Positions 47,250-60,105 of a stretch of 64,000 nt of DNA are shown here, piece after piece (position 1 is the stretch's first letter; every line of letters starts with the position of its first letter). The notes beneath the pieces are model-generated. The model was not told where the DNA came from, did no database searches, and was given only the letters and a program-made list of their open reading frames with translations. Origin of the DNA: Alnus glutinosa (lineage: Eukaryota; Streptophyta; Magnoliopsida; Fagales; Betulaceae). The position numbers were made by a program, and so were the translations under genes. Location: assembly GCF_958979055.1 (NCBI RefSeq), contig NC_084893.1, positions 29,852,987 through 29,916,986 of the forward strand, read 5' to 3'.

Positions 47250-50200
47250 ATGTCGACCCACTATCACCATCTGTCCGAGGACCCAACAACAACAACAATT
47301 AATCATAACCCTTCAGCTATTTCAGCTCAGCAACAACAGCTTCGCACTGGGAGTGGGAGCGCAAATGGGCAATTACCAGTCTCCACCAAAAGCTCTTATC
47401 CTTCAGCCACGGCGTCCTATGAGGAAGTCTCTCAAAGTTCGGACATTTTCTGGGAAAAGCTCAAGGATTTTCACGATTCCTTCGGAACCAAATTCATGTA
47501 AGCGGGTTTTCTCAATATACCCTTGATTTTTGTCCTCCTTTTGTTTTTCTCAGATGGGTTTTCATTTATGATTGTTTTTCTTATCTGGGTCAGTGAATGA
47601 GCTGGGGTTCCCGTGCTTTTGCTGTGTAGTCCCAATTTTATGACAAATTTTTTACGCTTACAATGTAACCTTATCTGCCCCTCTTATCATGTTGCAATTG
47701 TCTATTTGCATATGTTGAAGTGAAGTATGTAGGATATGACCGTCTTAACGTTTTCAAGCGGATTGGTTACCTAAATAATGTTGGCCTCCTCTGTCTTTAA
47801 CATATCAAGACTGGTGTTCGAATAAGCACCATTTTCAGTAGGGCATATGATAACAATCTTACTGTATTATGTTGCATCTCCAATTCAAGATTTGTGATTG
47901 GACAAGCATCACAAATCGGGAGGAACTTATTTTTTCACATTATTGGGATTTAACTCAAGGAATTGGTGACGGACTTTGTAAATTTAATGTATAATGTACC
48001 AGAATCTTGGGTACATCAATTGTAATTTTGACATTGGTTAGAAAATTAGGACCTTGGTGGGAATTAAAGTTAATGGTTTCCAATTGCTTATTCTCTTTTT
48101 CTTAGGTGAGTTGAAATCATAGTTAAAATTGCTATAGAAATACCAGTCTTGTAAAATTCATGCCACGTCGTGCTAATCTATAAGTTGGCCCTGAGTTATC
48201 ATCATAATGACAGATGAGCACATCCACTCTTTCCTCTGTCTCCAATTCAAGATTTTTGTTTATAATGTCTAACTACAGCTTCTTGGTGTTATTCTTTGGG
48301 CATAAATCAGAAACGTTACGTTCAACCGTTCAAGAAATGGTGGAGCATGGGTCTCGTAATTTTCCTTGAAGATAGATATATAAGAGAAGAAAAGATGGGA
48401 ATCCAGAAGGGTTTCATGGTTTGCAACATGTGAATCCACAATATGTTAGAAGTTACTAGTGACTAAATCTTCTCTTTTTAAGTAGGTGATTAGTGAATGA
48501 TGCTTCGACCTTTGTCCCTTTAAATGAAGTAAAGGAATTCCTCCAATAGGCTTTTAGGGATAAAGTGGGTTGAGTTGTGAAACTTTTCCTGTTCCAAGAT
48601 AGATACGTAATTAAATATATTCTGTTTGCTTATTGGTTTCATCATACTCTTTGTGATGATATTGTATTACGTATTATAAACCTCTCCCTACCTGCTAGCT
48701 GCATAACCCGTTTCCATTCTGTTTGCTTGCCTAATTTTCATGGAATACGATGTAGAGTGTAGAGAATATGAAAAATGGATGGAAAAGTGATTGATATCCT
48801 TTTATGCATTTTGTTTCTATAGGGTTCCTACTATAGCAAAAAGGATAATAGATCTACATCGCCTTTTTGTAGAAGTCACATCTCGAGGTGGCGTTGAAAA
48901 GGTATGGTTACTTTTTCTTTTTTCTTTTTTTTCCCGTGTAATTAGATTCTGTGTGCAGTATGTTAAGTCTGAGACAAAACCTAGTGTCACAAAAATGCTC
49001 ATTATTCAGAACCCTCATATTCAAGGATTCAATTAAAGGATACTGTCAAGTGTGATTTTCTTCTCATGTGGCCTGCAGTGACTTTGTTTTTTGTTTTTAC
49101 TTTTTCTTATAAAAATATCTTTTAAGAGATGAATGGGCCTACGAGTACAGCTGACTGTGATGCTGGGATGACTTTGAACTTTAAGTTGTCTCAATTAAGT
49201 TCTAAGTTAGCATACAGGTTTTTGAACGGGTGCAATTTGGTCTACGTCATAGTGTTGTTATTGAGGATATTTTCCATAGATATTTTCAATTCTTCTGAGA
49301 TTTTTTTCTTCTTCTAATTCTTTTAATTTTCTCTTAACCTTGTTACAGGTTATTAGAGATCGTAAATGGAAAGAAGTAGTTGTGGCCTTCAATTTCCCCT
49401 CAACAATTACCAGTGCGTCATTTGTCTTACGCAAGAATTATCTATCATTGCTTTATCACTTTGAGCAGGTCTATTACTTCCACAAGCAAGTTCCTTCAAG
49501 CCCAATGCCTGGTAATAGGCATGACTCTTGTCTATCCAAATTAAGTTCTTTTAGTTTTTCCTGTGGGGTAGGTAATTATTTCTATTTTCTATTCTTGTAG
49601 TTCCTGTAAGCAGAAACCTTGTCAATGGGTCAGCCACACTAGAGGAAGGTGCCACTAGAAACGAATTGCCAGGTCAGGGTAAGTATAGTTACCAATTGGT
49701 GGTGTTTGTCTTTATTGCATTGGTTCTAATTATATAACTAATATTCATATTTGTCTTCCCAAGGTTTCCGGATAACATCTTTAATTTCTTAGTGTTAGGT
49801 TTTATGTTGGCTAATTAAGTGTTCAAATTAAGTTTGGTGCAAGTCTAAGGTTGTTAGTTAGATTGGGACTTTAACTGGAATACAAAAACTTGGTCAAATT
49901 CATGGTTGGAACTGCTTGGTCTGTACCTCAGTTGGAGAATGGTTGAACGAGACACTTTACATGAAATCAAGATTTTTTTTTTCTAAAACCATCCGGTCAG
50001 TATGGTAGTTGCACCATGCTCGAACAGGATACTTCAAAGCACAACAAGAAAGTTTCCATAACCTTTAGTCGGAGGGACGGTCAGACTCACGTTCGAACGA
50101 GTGTATTCAAGTGCATTAATTGGCAGTCCCAATATTGTTCGGTTGGTTCCACGGTTGATCAACGTCCGAACACCAAAAGGATTGCAACTGGCAGTGTTAC

Positions 50201-51944
50201 TTGGTCAGACTCACTGTTGGACACCGTTTGAACGAAAGGAAGATTGCAACTAGGTAGAATTGTTTGATTGGATCCGTGGTCAGACCACGTCAGAATGCCA
50301 ATAACATTTGAGTTGTGAAATCCTAGTTGCGTTTGAATGAGACATTTGTTCGTCCGAGCGCCGCCTTATAAAATTGCTTTTTCAATAACCGACTTGTACC
50401 AAAAAATTGGGTTTTCCCAGGGTCTATATAAACCTCAGTGCATGATTTTCCATAGACCTTGAGGCTATTATTAGTGTGCTAAGAGAAACATTTTGCATCC
50501 ATATGCCGCCAATTTTATATCTCTCTTAGACTTTGTTTAAACCATACAAATTTCTAAAAACCTTCAGCCACTAGAGTCTCAGGTTGCAAGAGGAGACTTG
50601 ACAGGAGAATTGGCCAGAGTTTTTGAGCTACTGCGGTAGAGACAAACATGTCGTTTGTTGGGTACACATCAGGTTTAATTAGAAATATTTTGCAAGTGTA
50701 AATTGTGTGTCATTTGATTATTCTAAGTGGATGAGTTTCCTGGCTTTTGCTGACCCGTAGTGGTTTTACTTTTGAATAATTCTTCAAAAGGTTTTCATTT
50801 TGTCACCAAACTTGTTGTGCTTGATTTATTTTATGCTTTGATTAATTTTGGTGATTGTGTGTGGTTGCAAAAATTTTAATTGATTGTGATTATTGCAAAA
50901 TATCTATTCACCCTCCTTTAGTTGTTGTTTGGTGTAATTTCACTTAGTTTTGAACACTAGTTGTAGTGGTAGTAACAAGTACAGTTTGTGTGTGTGTATT
51001 GCACCACTAGGCGTGTACCACTGGTGGGTTTACGGAGCTTTCAAGCTTCAGGTTTATGGCTTGCATTCAAGTGACTCCCCATTTATAATGGGTTTCGATA
51101 TGTCTGCTGGTCTGGATTGCATTGGAACCTTGAGCGTTTTATAGATTTACCTTTTAGTTGCTACTCTTAGAATTGCGTTGGAGAGTTTTTGAGAATCTTA
51201 GAATTGGTTTGCTCTTTCATTCACATCTTTGAGTTTAGTCTTTGACTACAGACATCCATCATTAGTGATTGAGCTTGTACGATGTCCCTTTGCAGTAACT
51301 TCCTCAAATTGTAATTAAGAAAGATGAACAACAGTGGGGATTTTATTAGGGAAGCTATGTATGGGATTTATGAACTTGTGCTCTCAAAGTTTGTACATTT
51401 CCCCTAATGCATGTATAATAAATTTTTTCAAGTGGTTGGCTGTATGTTAGCATGTATAGCTGCAATAAAGATCTTTGCTGTCTGTCTCATATGCAGCTAC
51501 TCCAATACTGCCGCTTGGCTGTGTGGTGACTGGAACAATTGATGGAAAATTTGATAATGGATATCTCGTTACTGTGAACCTGGGTACTGATCAGCTTAAA
51601 GGTGTCCTGTATCATATTCCTCAACATGTTTCTAAGGGTTCTCGCCGGAACCGAAAGAGATCCAGGTTGGCATTACGTGATCCATCTCGGCCCAAATCAA
51701 ACAGAAGTGGTTACAATTTCTTCTTTGCTGAGCATTATGCCAGGCTAAAGCCTTCGTACTATGGGCAAGAGAAAGCCATCAGCAAAAATATTGGGCTCCT
51801 TTGGAGCAATCTCACAGAAGCTGAAAAACAGGTAGATGATACATAATTTCTTCTTCCTTCTTTAGTAACTCTGTCGTTCTTTTTTTTGTTTAGCTATATT
51901 GATGTCCGATTTGCTGGATAGATTGTTAAGGACTTGTGACATGT

Positions 51945-52031
<87 letters not shown>

Positions 52032-52188
52032 TTCTAGTTTGCGGATTTTTATCTCTATCAGAAGTATCTATTTACAACATTTAGTCCCTTCTATGCAGGT
52101 TTATCAGGAGAAAGGGTTGAGAGACAAGGAGAGATACAGGACTGAAATGATGGAGTATAAATCTTCCTATGATTCAACACCTCATTAG
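47250..52188 (+). CDS. ARID and HMG-box DNA-binding protein (plant HMGB9/10/11/15 type)
   Basis: Six exons: 47250-47497, 48823-48901, 49349-49511, 49601-49678, 51497-51831, 52099-52188; 993 nt, 330 aa, normal for the family. The N-terminus is Thr/Gln/Ser-rich. An ARID/BRIGHT domain spans about residues 68-155 (FWEKLKDFHDSFGTKFMVP, DLHRLFVEVTSRGGVEKVI, WKEVVVAFNFP, FVLRKNYLSLLYHFEQVYYF). A linker with GTIDGKFDNGYLVTVNLG precedes an HMG box at about 255-322 (SGYNFFFAEHYARLKP, IGLLWSNLTEAEKQVYQEKG, RYRTEMMEY). Such proteins are nuclear and bind AT-rich DNA through ARID and bend DNA through the HMG box; a close member acts in pollen transcription. Next to PsaG, as I recall for At1g55650 and At1g55670. 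Intron 4 is large (1.8 kb) and intron 5 holds a long (TA)n. Confidence 0.95.
49960..50660. other. Unusual insert-like stretch in intron 4 of the ARID/HMG gene
   Basis: Richer in G and C than the rest of the intron, with recurring phrases (ggtcagactcac, cgttcgaacgag / cgtttgaatgag, ccgaacacc, gattgcaactgg or gattgcaactagg). This suggests a degraded repeat element. No frame, ends or target duplication were found. Confidence 0.35.
51948..52022. repeat. (TA)n microsatellite, about 75 bp
   Basis: Uninterrupted TA repeat in intron 5 of the ARID/HMG gene, followed by a T run. Confidence 0.97.
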
Positions 52189-53019
52189 TCTCCATTTTGG
52201 AGGTTAATTTGGCAACCATTTCTTTGGACGCCAGCTTCCTCTCAGCTTTTCTTCCTGTTGTTGTTTGTTAAAGTCTTTTAACCTTTTCCCCTCAATCTTT
52301 CCTTACAAAGACTACCCCGTAGTTTTGCCCTCGCAAAGATTGTGGGAGGTTAAAGGTGCAGATCTGTAACATAACTATAAATATTTAGAACACAATTGCA
52401 TCACTTTACATGGTTTTGGAATGCTGTTAGAATCATGGAGCTCAGAGAGCTCTACAACGTAACGGTCCTCAACTTGAACCCATCTGGGCCCCTTCACACC
52501 CTTCTCTGTGCAATCAATCTCTGCTTTCTCTTTCAAACCCAATCATTGGCAGGTAAACCTTGTAAAGATGGCACCTTGCATCTGCCAAATATGGTGTAAT
52601 CATTCTTCATAGCCTATCAGCTTTTGATTTGGTGGACCCAAAAGGCAGGTTCGGAGGTTCCGTTTGTACGACCTTTTGGGAAGGTGTCATTCTGTCTGCA
52701 TACTTAACAGCATTGTTTTGTCTCGGCGGAAGAGCATTTTTTTTTTATTTATTATTTTTTTTTTGACACCAATAAAGTATATTTTTAATGTAAATTGCCT
52801 CCTTCCTTGGGAGTTCATTTGGGTTTGTGATTTCAAAAATTGTATTTTGAAAATGCGATTTCAAAAAATGCAGTAGAACGTTTGGTAAAATAATAGTATA
52901 TAGTCTTTAAAATTGCGCGTTTTTAAAAAAGTAACTCATTATTTACGATTTGAAAATGCAGAATTTTTTACTTTATTAAATCTCAATTTTTTAAAAGCGT
53001 TTTTCCAAACTATGGATGC

Positions 53020-53575
53020 ATTAGTCTTGTTGCTTTGAAGCCGCCATTAAATTCTCTTTCTCAACTTTGGCCGCCATTGGCACTTCCTGGAATGGGTCCA
53101 TTCTCTTTGTTACAACTAGGTCCTCAATGTGACCCAAATGAAGAATCGGCACTCGCTGTCCTCTTTGCGGTCAAATTTGCCCATGCGCATAACTGTCAAC
53201 AAAGTCTCCTTCATTGTCTGTCATACTTGGTCTCCAGAAATGCCACCTTACAACTGATTGGAGAGGTGTTCTTACTGTTTCTCATACTTTTGGTCTATTC
53301 AGCACTTTTGACAGCTAGATTGTCATTAAAATTGATAGGATCATAGGAATGCAAACTGCCTTACTCACAAGTCACAACATTGTTCATTGGGCCGCTATAT
53401 CCCGTTTAACTAGTAGCTTTCTCACAGATTTGTGTCCCTGCTGAATTTACTTTTATATGGTGAAAATTACCCTCATTTTAATTTATTTTTGTGGCCTCCT
53501 ATTTTTTGATAGACTTTTTACTTGTATTCCTATTTCAGTTGTATTCGGTTGTTTTTTGTTTACTTTGTAACTTTC

Positions 53576-53611
<36 letters not shown>
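53020..53611 (+). mobile_element. Possible LINE 3' end with poly-A tail
   Basis: A stretch of mixed composition with broken + strand frames (one reads CHLTTDWRGVLTVSHTF, then HNIVHWAAISRLTSSF) is followed by a 30-base A run at 53582-53611. The second phrase vaguely resembles the end of the LINE RNase H region (N-x-x-H-x-A-x). No target duplication was identified. Confidence 0.35.
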
Positions 53612-53612
<1 letters not shown>

Positions 53613-55202
53613 ATGAGTCTTATACATCAATTTGTTGGTCTCGCAATGTGATTGGATATGGGAATGAGATGAACAATAGACCCCTTCCGGGTGGACCCCC
53701 AAAGACTTGAAAAAAATAAAAAATGTTAAGGGTATTCTAAGATTTGTTAATGGTGGCCCCCAAACCTTCCAATCCAGCCTATTTCAACTCCAAAACAAAT
53801 CCTATCTCCCAACTTCTCAAATTTATGATTTCGTGACGTCGATGCTATCAAATATCAATGCCATTAGAATAAGACGATGAGATATGTTATTTGTATACAT
53901 TTTTTTCTACATATTTTGTACATATGTTCACATTTGGTATGAGACCCATGCATGTGAGATGTGTCACACACGAAATATGAGTGTGTGTGCAAAATGTGTA
54001 AAAATATCATTTGCCATAAAGCGATTGACATATGAATTTGACTTGAGTTTTGTTTTAGTTGAGATTTGGACACGTGTCTGAATTTTAACATTTTTTAGTT
54101 TCAACCAAAACTAGACTTAAACCAAATCCGGCGTATAGAAGAATGAGACGATCCCCGAGATTGATTTCTACTCAATCTGTCAAATGGTAAATACATAACA
54201 AATAATTGGCTTATATATCATGTACATTTCAAAGAACATTGTGATATAGTAAGGTATATATGAATAAGGTTTATTAAAAAAAAAAAAAAAGAAAAATTTT
54301 TACAATTAATAAGTTGACAAAAAAAAAAAAAATCAATTTTTTTTTTTAGTGGAATACCAGTTGAGGACGGTACTAGATGGCCAAATTGGGTAGGCAGTTG
54401 GCTTCGATTTCCAACCTTCCAACTTGGGTACAGGCGGAGAGATTGTGGCTGAGCTGTAACCCATAAGCATCCAATGCCCACTTCTATTAAGGAAAGATTT
54501 GTAAATGCAAAATACGGGTAATTAATTCCCAACAATTCTTTTAATCTTCCAACCTTTTTTTATTATTATTATTTTTCACCACGATTAAAGCAGTAATTGG
54601 TGGAGCATACCAAATTGGTAGGCTGAAAATTGAAGCAGCAACAATTCAGATACAGACCCTTGTTCCATGAATGCTCATTTTTTTTTCTTCCTAGTTACCG
54701 TTTATCTTGTATGGTCTATTTAATGGTTCGAATTTTGTTTTGTTGTATCTAATAGTGTATATGTTGTCGTGTTATTTAAATATGTATATATAGTACCACG
54801 TTATTTAAAATTTGAAATGACGTGATAACATATACATCATGTGAAATTTAATTTGAATCCAAAGATAAATCCAAATCAATAGTGATCCGTCTCGTATAGC
54901 TTTTTTTTTTTCCTAAAAGAAGAAGAAAACTCCTAAGTAAAAAGAAAACTCTTTGTGTAATAAACTTTTTAATTAATCATAAGCTAACTGAAATTGTGAT
55001 GACCTTTGATTCAAATGAAACATCACTGCATGCATCATGGTTAAATATAGAAGCAAATAAAATGGAATTACTCCTACAACCTAACTAGAGGTTGTTATTA
55101 TCATTTTTAATATTAGATATCATTTCCTAAACGAAGATCAAAGTTCTTTTGGGGGGTAAATTATGAATGGAGGTGTCATCCTATCAATATTTATGGGACC
55201 TC

Positions 55203-55205
<3 letters not shown>

Positions 55206-55278
<73 letters not shown>
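55206..55278. repeat. (TA)n microsatellite, about 73 bp
   Basis: Uninterrupted TA repeat in intergenic DNA. Confidence 0.97.
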
Positions 55279-55281
<3 letters not shown>

Positions 55282-56670
55282 TGAGATTTACTTGTAGATC
55301 AAAACCCTTCAACTAAATTTATCAATAATATATATAGATAGAGATCGAATATTCTGATCATCAATGATATGAATGCGTGAATGATTTCAAAACATTAAAT
55401 ATATATATATATAAATTTTCTACAATTTTGTGCATGCGATAATAAATCGAACAGAACTTTTTTTTTTTTTTTTTTTTTTCCTTCAAGTTTCAGAATCGTT
55501 GATCATATGACTTCAATCCGAAAAGCTCTTTTCGGTGGACATGTCATAGTGCCGTTTTCACTTTTCAAGCCCAAAATTCATAGTTTATACTTCAAAAATT
55601 CCCATTTGAAGTTATTTCATGCATGCCACCCTTTAGGAAATATTTGTCTTCTTAATTTGAGGCAGTTTGGTTTTTTTTTTTCCTTAATCGAGAGCATTTC
55701 TCTTCTCCTAGATTTGCTTCCACGTACCTTAAATCTTAAATTTATACTCAGTATATCATATGTGGTCAGAATATCCCTAGTCCCCTGGCCTACACAACGT
55801 CAATTTATAATATTCACTATTTTATGTTATTAATTAGCTACAAATTTTTAGTTCTCTTTGACTTCTATTTTTCGAGTGTAACATATTAGTTACAATTACA
55901 CCACCGTCAATCACTCCCCATTTTCTTTTGTTTTTGGTAAATATATAGACCACCAACATCAAAGTACGTGCTATAATGTCCAAACTAAGTTGTTAAGCAT
56001 TTAAGTAATTTTAGTTTACAAGTTCTAAAGCATATCAAACACCCCCACCCCCACCACCTACAAAAAAAAAAGAAAAAAAAAAAAAAGAAGAGGAGAGAGA
56101 TATTGATTTTAAAAAAAATTGTTGCAATTAAAGAGTTTAAGTAATTAAGTTCCGTCCTATAAAATGGACTTTAAAATGATTTTATTTTGTTATAAGTGTT
56201 ATAATTAATTATATATCAAATGATTTAATTTATTTTGCACATACATTTTAAACACTTACAAATTTAATAAATTGGGTTGAAAGAAATTATTCTAACTCAA
56301 TTTAAAAGGAAATTTTGTTCTAATATGAACATGGGCTATTATTATTATTATTATTTTCTAATTTCTCATTTTTTGTTGGAGTTTTCTCTTTTATGGGTTA
56401 AGTGTATTTGAGTTTCAAATGGGGAAAAGTGTTTGCATAACTTGATTCAGCCGGCAAACAATATATGATGACATCATATGGCGACTTAGATTGATTTTGC
56501 ATTTGATATATAATTAATTTCCTCTTATCCAACAACAGCAAGAACAAGGGCACTTAGCGCTGTCGCTCAATTCAATTTAGAAAAAAGAAATTGCTCATTA
56601 ATTGTGCATATATTATTAATTTAGTGCGTGCATGCAAATTAAACATCAGAATACAAAGGGAAAATAAAGG

Positions 56671-56673
<3 letters not shown>

Positions 56674-56731
<58 letters not shown>
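56674..56731. repeat. (TA)n microsatellite, about 58 bp
   Basis: Uninterrupted TA repeat in intergenic DNA about 1.7 kb upstream of the C2H2 gene. Confidence 0.97.
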
Positions 56732-56735
<4 letters not shown>

Positions 56736-58440
56736 TCGAGGGAATTAGACAAACACGTATATAAAAGGGTAGCTAGCTTAGCTAGACAGTCTAGTTGTTA
56801 CTTATATATATAGACGTGCATAATATAGCATATAGGAACAAGAATTAATTATATTGTTTCAATCGTCACGCAGTATTTAAAGGTAGAAATGTAATGAAGT
56901 CATCGTAAAAAATAAATGCCATAATAAGCCCCAATGTATTAATTCATGGCATACCATTACCATCTTATTTTTGCTAATACCTGTCCTTTTGTACAGTATT
57001 GAGAGTTAATAATTAAGAGCTACAAAATGGATATATAATTAGGTGGCAAAATTAGCATATATAATAAGTGCATGTGGGATTATATATATCAATCGTATAA
57101 TTAAATAAATACTATGTACAATCCCTCTGCCCGTATTTTTTGTGAAATTTCTTGTAATTGGGAAAGACTTTCTGCTCAAACAAATGGGTATCGATGTATC
57201 TTCGAAGGTCTCTCATAATTGCATGTCGATTGCAAAGGACAGACAATAATTGTATGACATGGAAAGCAAAGGGGTGGTGATGGACATCATTAATGTTGAT
57301 GGACCTTCCTATACACTACACGAATATTGTGAATCAAGGAGCATAAATAAGGTGGAAAATATATTTAATTGTTATTAATGCGTAGAGCTTATGTATGTAC
57401 GTAGGTATGCAAAAATAGAGAAAAAGAAATTAAAGTTATATTGATGATTACACACGCGCTAGAGATGGCGATAAGCACGGATTTGAAAACCAAAGTGATG
57501 AGCTTGTCTTCCTTATTTTTCTCCTTCGAGCCTTTAAAGAATTCCAATCAAAGATTTAATTTTCTTTGGCATATATGCAGTAAAAAAGGAATTAAAAATA
57601 ATTTAGATTTTCGGAAGACCATGGAGCTAATTAATGCAAAATATTATATACAAACAAGAAATTTTTTTCCAATTTTGGGCCGGCCCTTCACGTACGTAGC
57701 TCCCAAGGATCGAAGAAAAATAAACCATAAAGAAAAAGAAAATGTTATATTTGGTAACATATATAGTCCTACTAGTACTAGGTAATTAATCCATGGTAAT
57801 CGGGAGTGAGTGAGTGAGTGAGTGAGGAGGGTTGGGTTGACAGTGGTGGTAGTGGTGGTGGTGGTGGTGGTTCGTGGAAGTGTCATTCAAATCAAAAGGG
57901 CCCGGTTGGTATATTTATGGGAGTTGGAAGATTCTGAAAGAACGGAATAAGAGGCAAAGGGACAACGAACGTGGCAGCTGGGTCAGTCAATTTTCCAAAG
58001 AAGCAGTTAAAAAGACCCTTCCCTTCCCTGGAGTCTTTCTCTCTTCTTCGTCTTCTTCTTTGTTTACGGGTTCCGGTTGCCTACCAAATTGAAAGTTTCT
58101 CTTCCATATCTTCTACGTAAGATTTGGGACCCTGTATTTCCTTAGCCGGGTCTTCCAGGGAAAACAACAATAATCCTCCCCCTCCAAAAGGGCAAAAAAA
58201 AAAAAAAAAACGAAATTAAAAAATAGAAGAAAAAGAGAGTCGGTTGTCTTGTTAGCTAAGCTACCACTCTTGATTCGAATCTTTATATTGATTGGGCTCT
58301 AGTCTTTTGGTTTTAGGTTTTCTGTGGTCTCGTACGCTGTCCTAGTGTCCCAGGAGCTCGATCATCAGTTATTAGAGAGAGAGCGAGAGAGAGAGAGAGA
58401 GATCAGCTGGTCTTCTTCTGCATAGGATCAGTTTGAGCTG

Positions 58441-60105
58441 ATGGATGGAAATCAGGAGAGTCAGATTGAGGGTTGGGAGGCGGAGGACGTGGAGTGCTCG
58501 AGGTCAAGGGTTTTGGGTCCGACCATGGGGAACGGGAGGCTTTGCATCAAGCTCAAGATTCCCAAGGCTGAGTCTGTTGCTGCTGATGAACAAGAACATG
58601 TACGCCCTCCCGGCGCCGCAATCGGAAAAGACTTACCTCGCATCTGCAACATATGCGATAAAGCCTTTTCCTCTGGAAAAGCCCTCGGCGGTCATATGAG
58701 AATGCATGTCCAAGCCAGAAACAAGGACCTCCTTCAGAAGAATCAGAAGCAACTCGCCGCCGCCGCCGCCGCCGCTGATGATCTTTCCACTACTATTCCA
58801 CCCAAAGCCAATAATGCAACCGTTTCGATCCTGGGCGAACCCACTTGCTACGTTTGCGGAAAGAATTTCCCGACCATGAAGGCGTTGTTTGGCCACATGC
58901 GATCCCATCCTGGAAGGCCATGGAGAGGAATCCTGCCCCCTCCAACCGAGAAAAACAATGACAGCTCATCGTCTTCGACACTATCGGATGACAAGATCGA
59001 TTCTGCTACGGGGGCCGCCGTCGTGGTTGATTTGCCAAACTCTCTATTGGGCTGGAAGGTCACTGGTCAGAGAGGCCGGAGAAGCATCGCCTCGTCCACC
59101 AGCGCTTCGGGTTCTGGTCTTTCCCCCCCGGGTATAGAGGAGGGGATGCAAGAAGTTGTCTGTGAAGTACTCCTGAGGCTGGCTAAGGGGAATCCAAGGA
59201 AAAGATTATATGGCGACTCTGAGCCTGCAGAGGCCACTGACACAAGGAATCTACTGTCGAAGAAGAAGCTAAGGATTGTTGAAGCTGAAGCTGATGCTGG
59301 AAGCAGCCGTGAAGATCTATCCAAAAAGAATATTAAGGACGACAATGGGAAAGGAAAGGCGGTGCTAGAAACTGCTGATCCACTGTATATGAAGCGGAAT
59401 AATGCGGATATTGAAGACTTAGATAGACAAAAGTCTAATAACAGTACTGAGCTGGTTTCAGACAATGAAATATTGGGGAAGACGATGAGCAAGAAGATGA
59501 GGAAGAAGAGAAAGATCAAATTTGTAGACTTGGAAGCACTGAAAGATGGTGGTGTTCAGAGTAAGAAGCAGACTATTCCTGTGACACCCAATAGGTACAT
59601 ATGCTGTGTTTGCAATAAATCATTCCCATCTCACCAAGCTCTGGGGGGTCACAAATCCAGCCACAACAAATTGAAGTACATCCAGACGACAGTGAATGAA
59701 TCAGTATCAGCGGACGACTCAGCTGCCGAGGATTGTGGTGGACATTATGCCGAACCCACTACCCAAGTGGATGAAGCTACAGCGGGCACGCACCAATGCA
59801 AGATTTGCGACAAGACCTTCCCAACGGGTCAGGCACTTGGGGGTCACAAGAGATGCCACTGGACGGCCGGCCCTGTGGAATTGCAATCCAGTACTCAAGC
59901 AACATCTCCTGGAGAAGCCAAAGCTCAATCCAGTACTCAAGAAACATCGCCTGAAGAAGCCAAAGCTCAATCCAGTCAAGTAACGTCTCCTGGAGAAGCC
60001 AGTCAGACTGGTCGAAGAATTTTGGATTTTGATCTCAATGAGCTTCCGGCTATTGAGCTTGAGGAAGCAGGTATCGCTGAGTCTGTCATCTGTATGTATG
60101 ACTGA
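58441..60105 (+). CDS. C2H2 zinc-finger protein, four fingers and EAR repressor motif
   Basis: Single exon, 554 aa. Four C2H2 fingers of the plant Q-type or variants: C69/C72/H85/H89 (KALGGH), C136/C139/H152/H156 (KALFGH), C388/C391/H404/H408 (QALGGH) and C453/C456/H469/H473 (QALGGH). A basic stretch [11 protein letters not shown] before finger 3 is a likely nuclear localisation signal. An Ala run lies near 106-112. The C-terminus has LDFDLNELP at 528-536, an EAR motif that recruits TOPLESS-type co-repressors, so the protein is probably a transcriptional repressor. Three imperfect 13-16-residue repeats ([14 protein letters not shown] type) lie just before it. The start is the first ATG after a (GA)n leader, and upstream frames do not extend it. 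Position after WD40 recalls At5g56200. Targets are unknown. Confidence 0.94.
   Translation: MDGNQESQIEGWEAEDVECSRSRVLGPTMGNGRLCIKLKIPKAESVAADEQEHVRPPGAAIGKDLPRICNICDKAFSSGKALGGHMRMHVQARNKDLLQKNQKQLAAAAAAADDLSTTIPPKANNATVSILGEPTCYVCGKNFPTMKALFGHMRSHPGRPWRGILPPPTEKNNDSSSSSTLSDDKIDSATGAAVVVDLPNSLLGWKVTGQRGRRSIASSTSASGSGLSPPGIEEGMQEVVCEVLLRLAKGNPRKRLYGDSEPAEATDTRNLLSKKKLRIVEAEADAGSSREDLSKKNIKDDNGKGKAVLETADPLYMKRNNADIEDLDRQKSNNSTELVSDNEILGKTMSKKMRKKRKIKFVDLEALKDGGVQSKKQTIPVTPNRYICCVCNKSFPSHQALGGHKSSHNKLKYIQTTVNESVSADDSAAEDCGGHYAEPTTQVDEATAGTHQCKICDKTFPTGQALGGHKRCHWTAGPVELQSSTQATSPGEAKAQSSTQETSPEEAKAQSSQVTSPGEASQTGRRILDFDLNELPAIELEEAGIAESVICMYD

Larger units (their letters stand above)
52189..58440. 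other. Intergenic region ARID/HMG to C2H2 gene
   Basis: About 6.2 kb, AT-rich. It contains a likely LINE 3' end (53020-53611), two very long (TA)n tracts and many A or T runs. The last 500 bp before the C2H2 ATG hold its promoter and a leader with a (GA)n stretch at about 58372-58402. No other gene is recognised; frames near 53035 and 55507 look like chance. Confidence 0.5.

Noticed and set aside
53035-53346. 103-codon open frame as a protein gene
   Set aside because: No family resemblance, no supporting splice context, and it lies in a stretch better explained as a decayed LINE end.
55507-55833. 108-codon open frame as a protein gene
   Set aside because: Composition and residue order look random and AT-driven, with no conserved motif.
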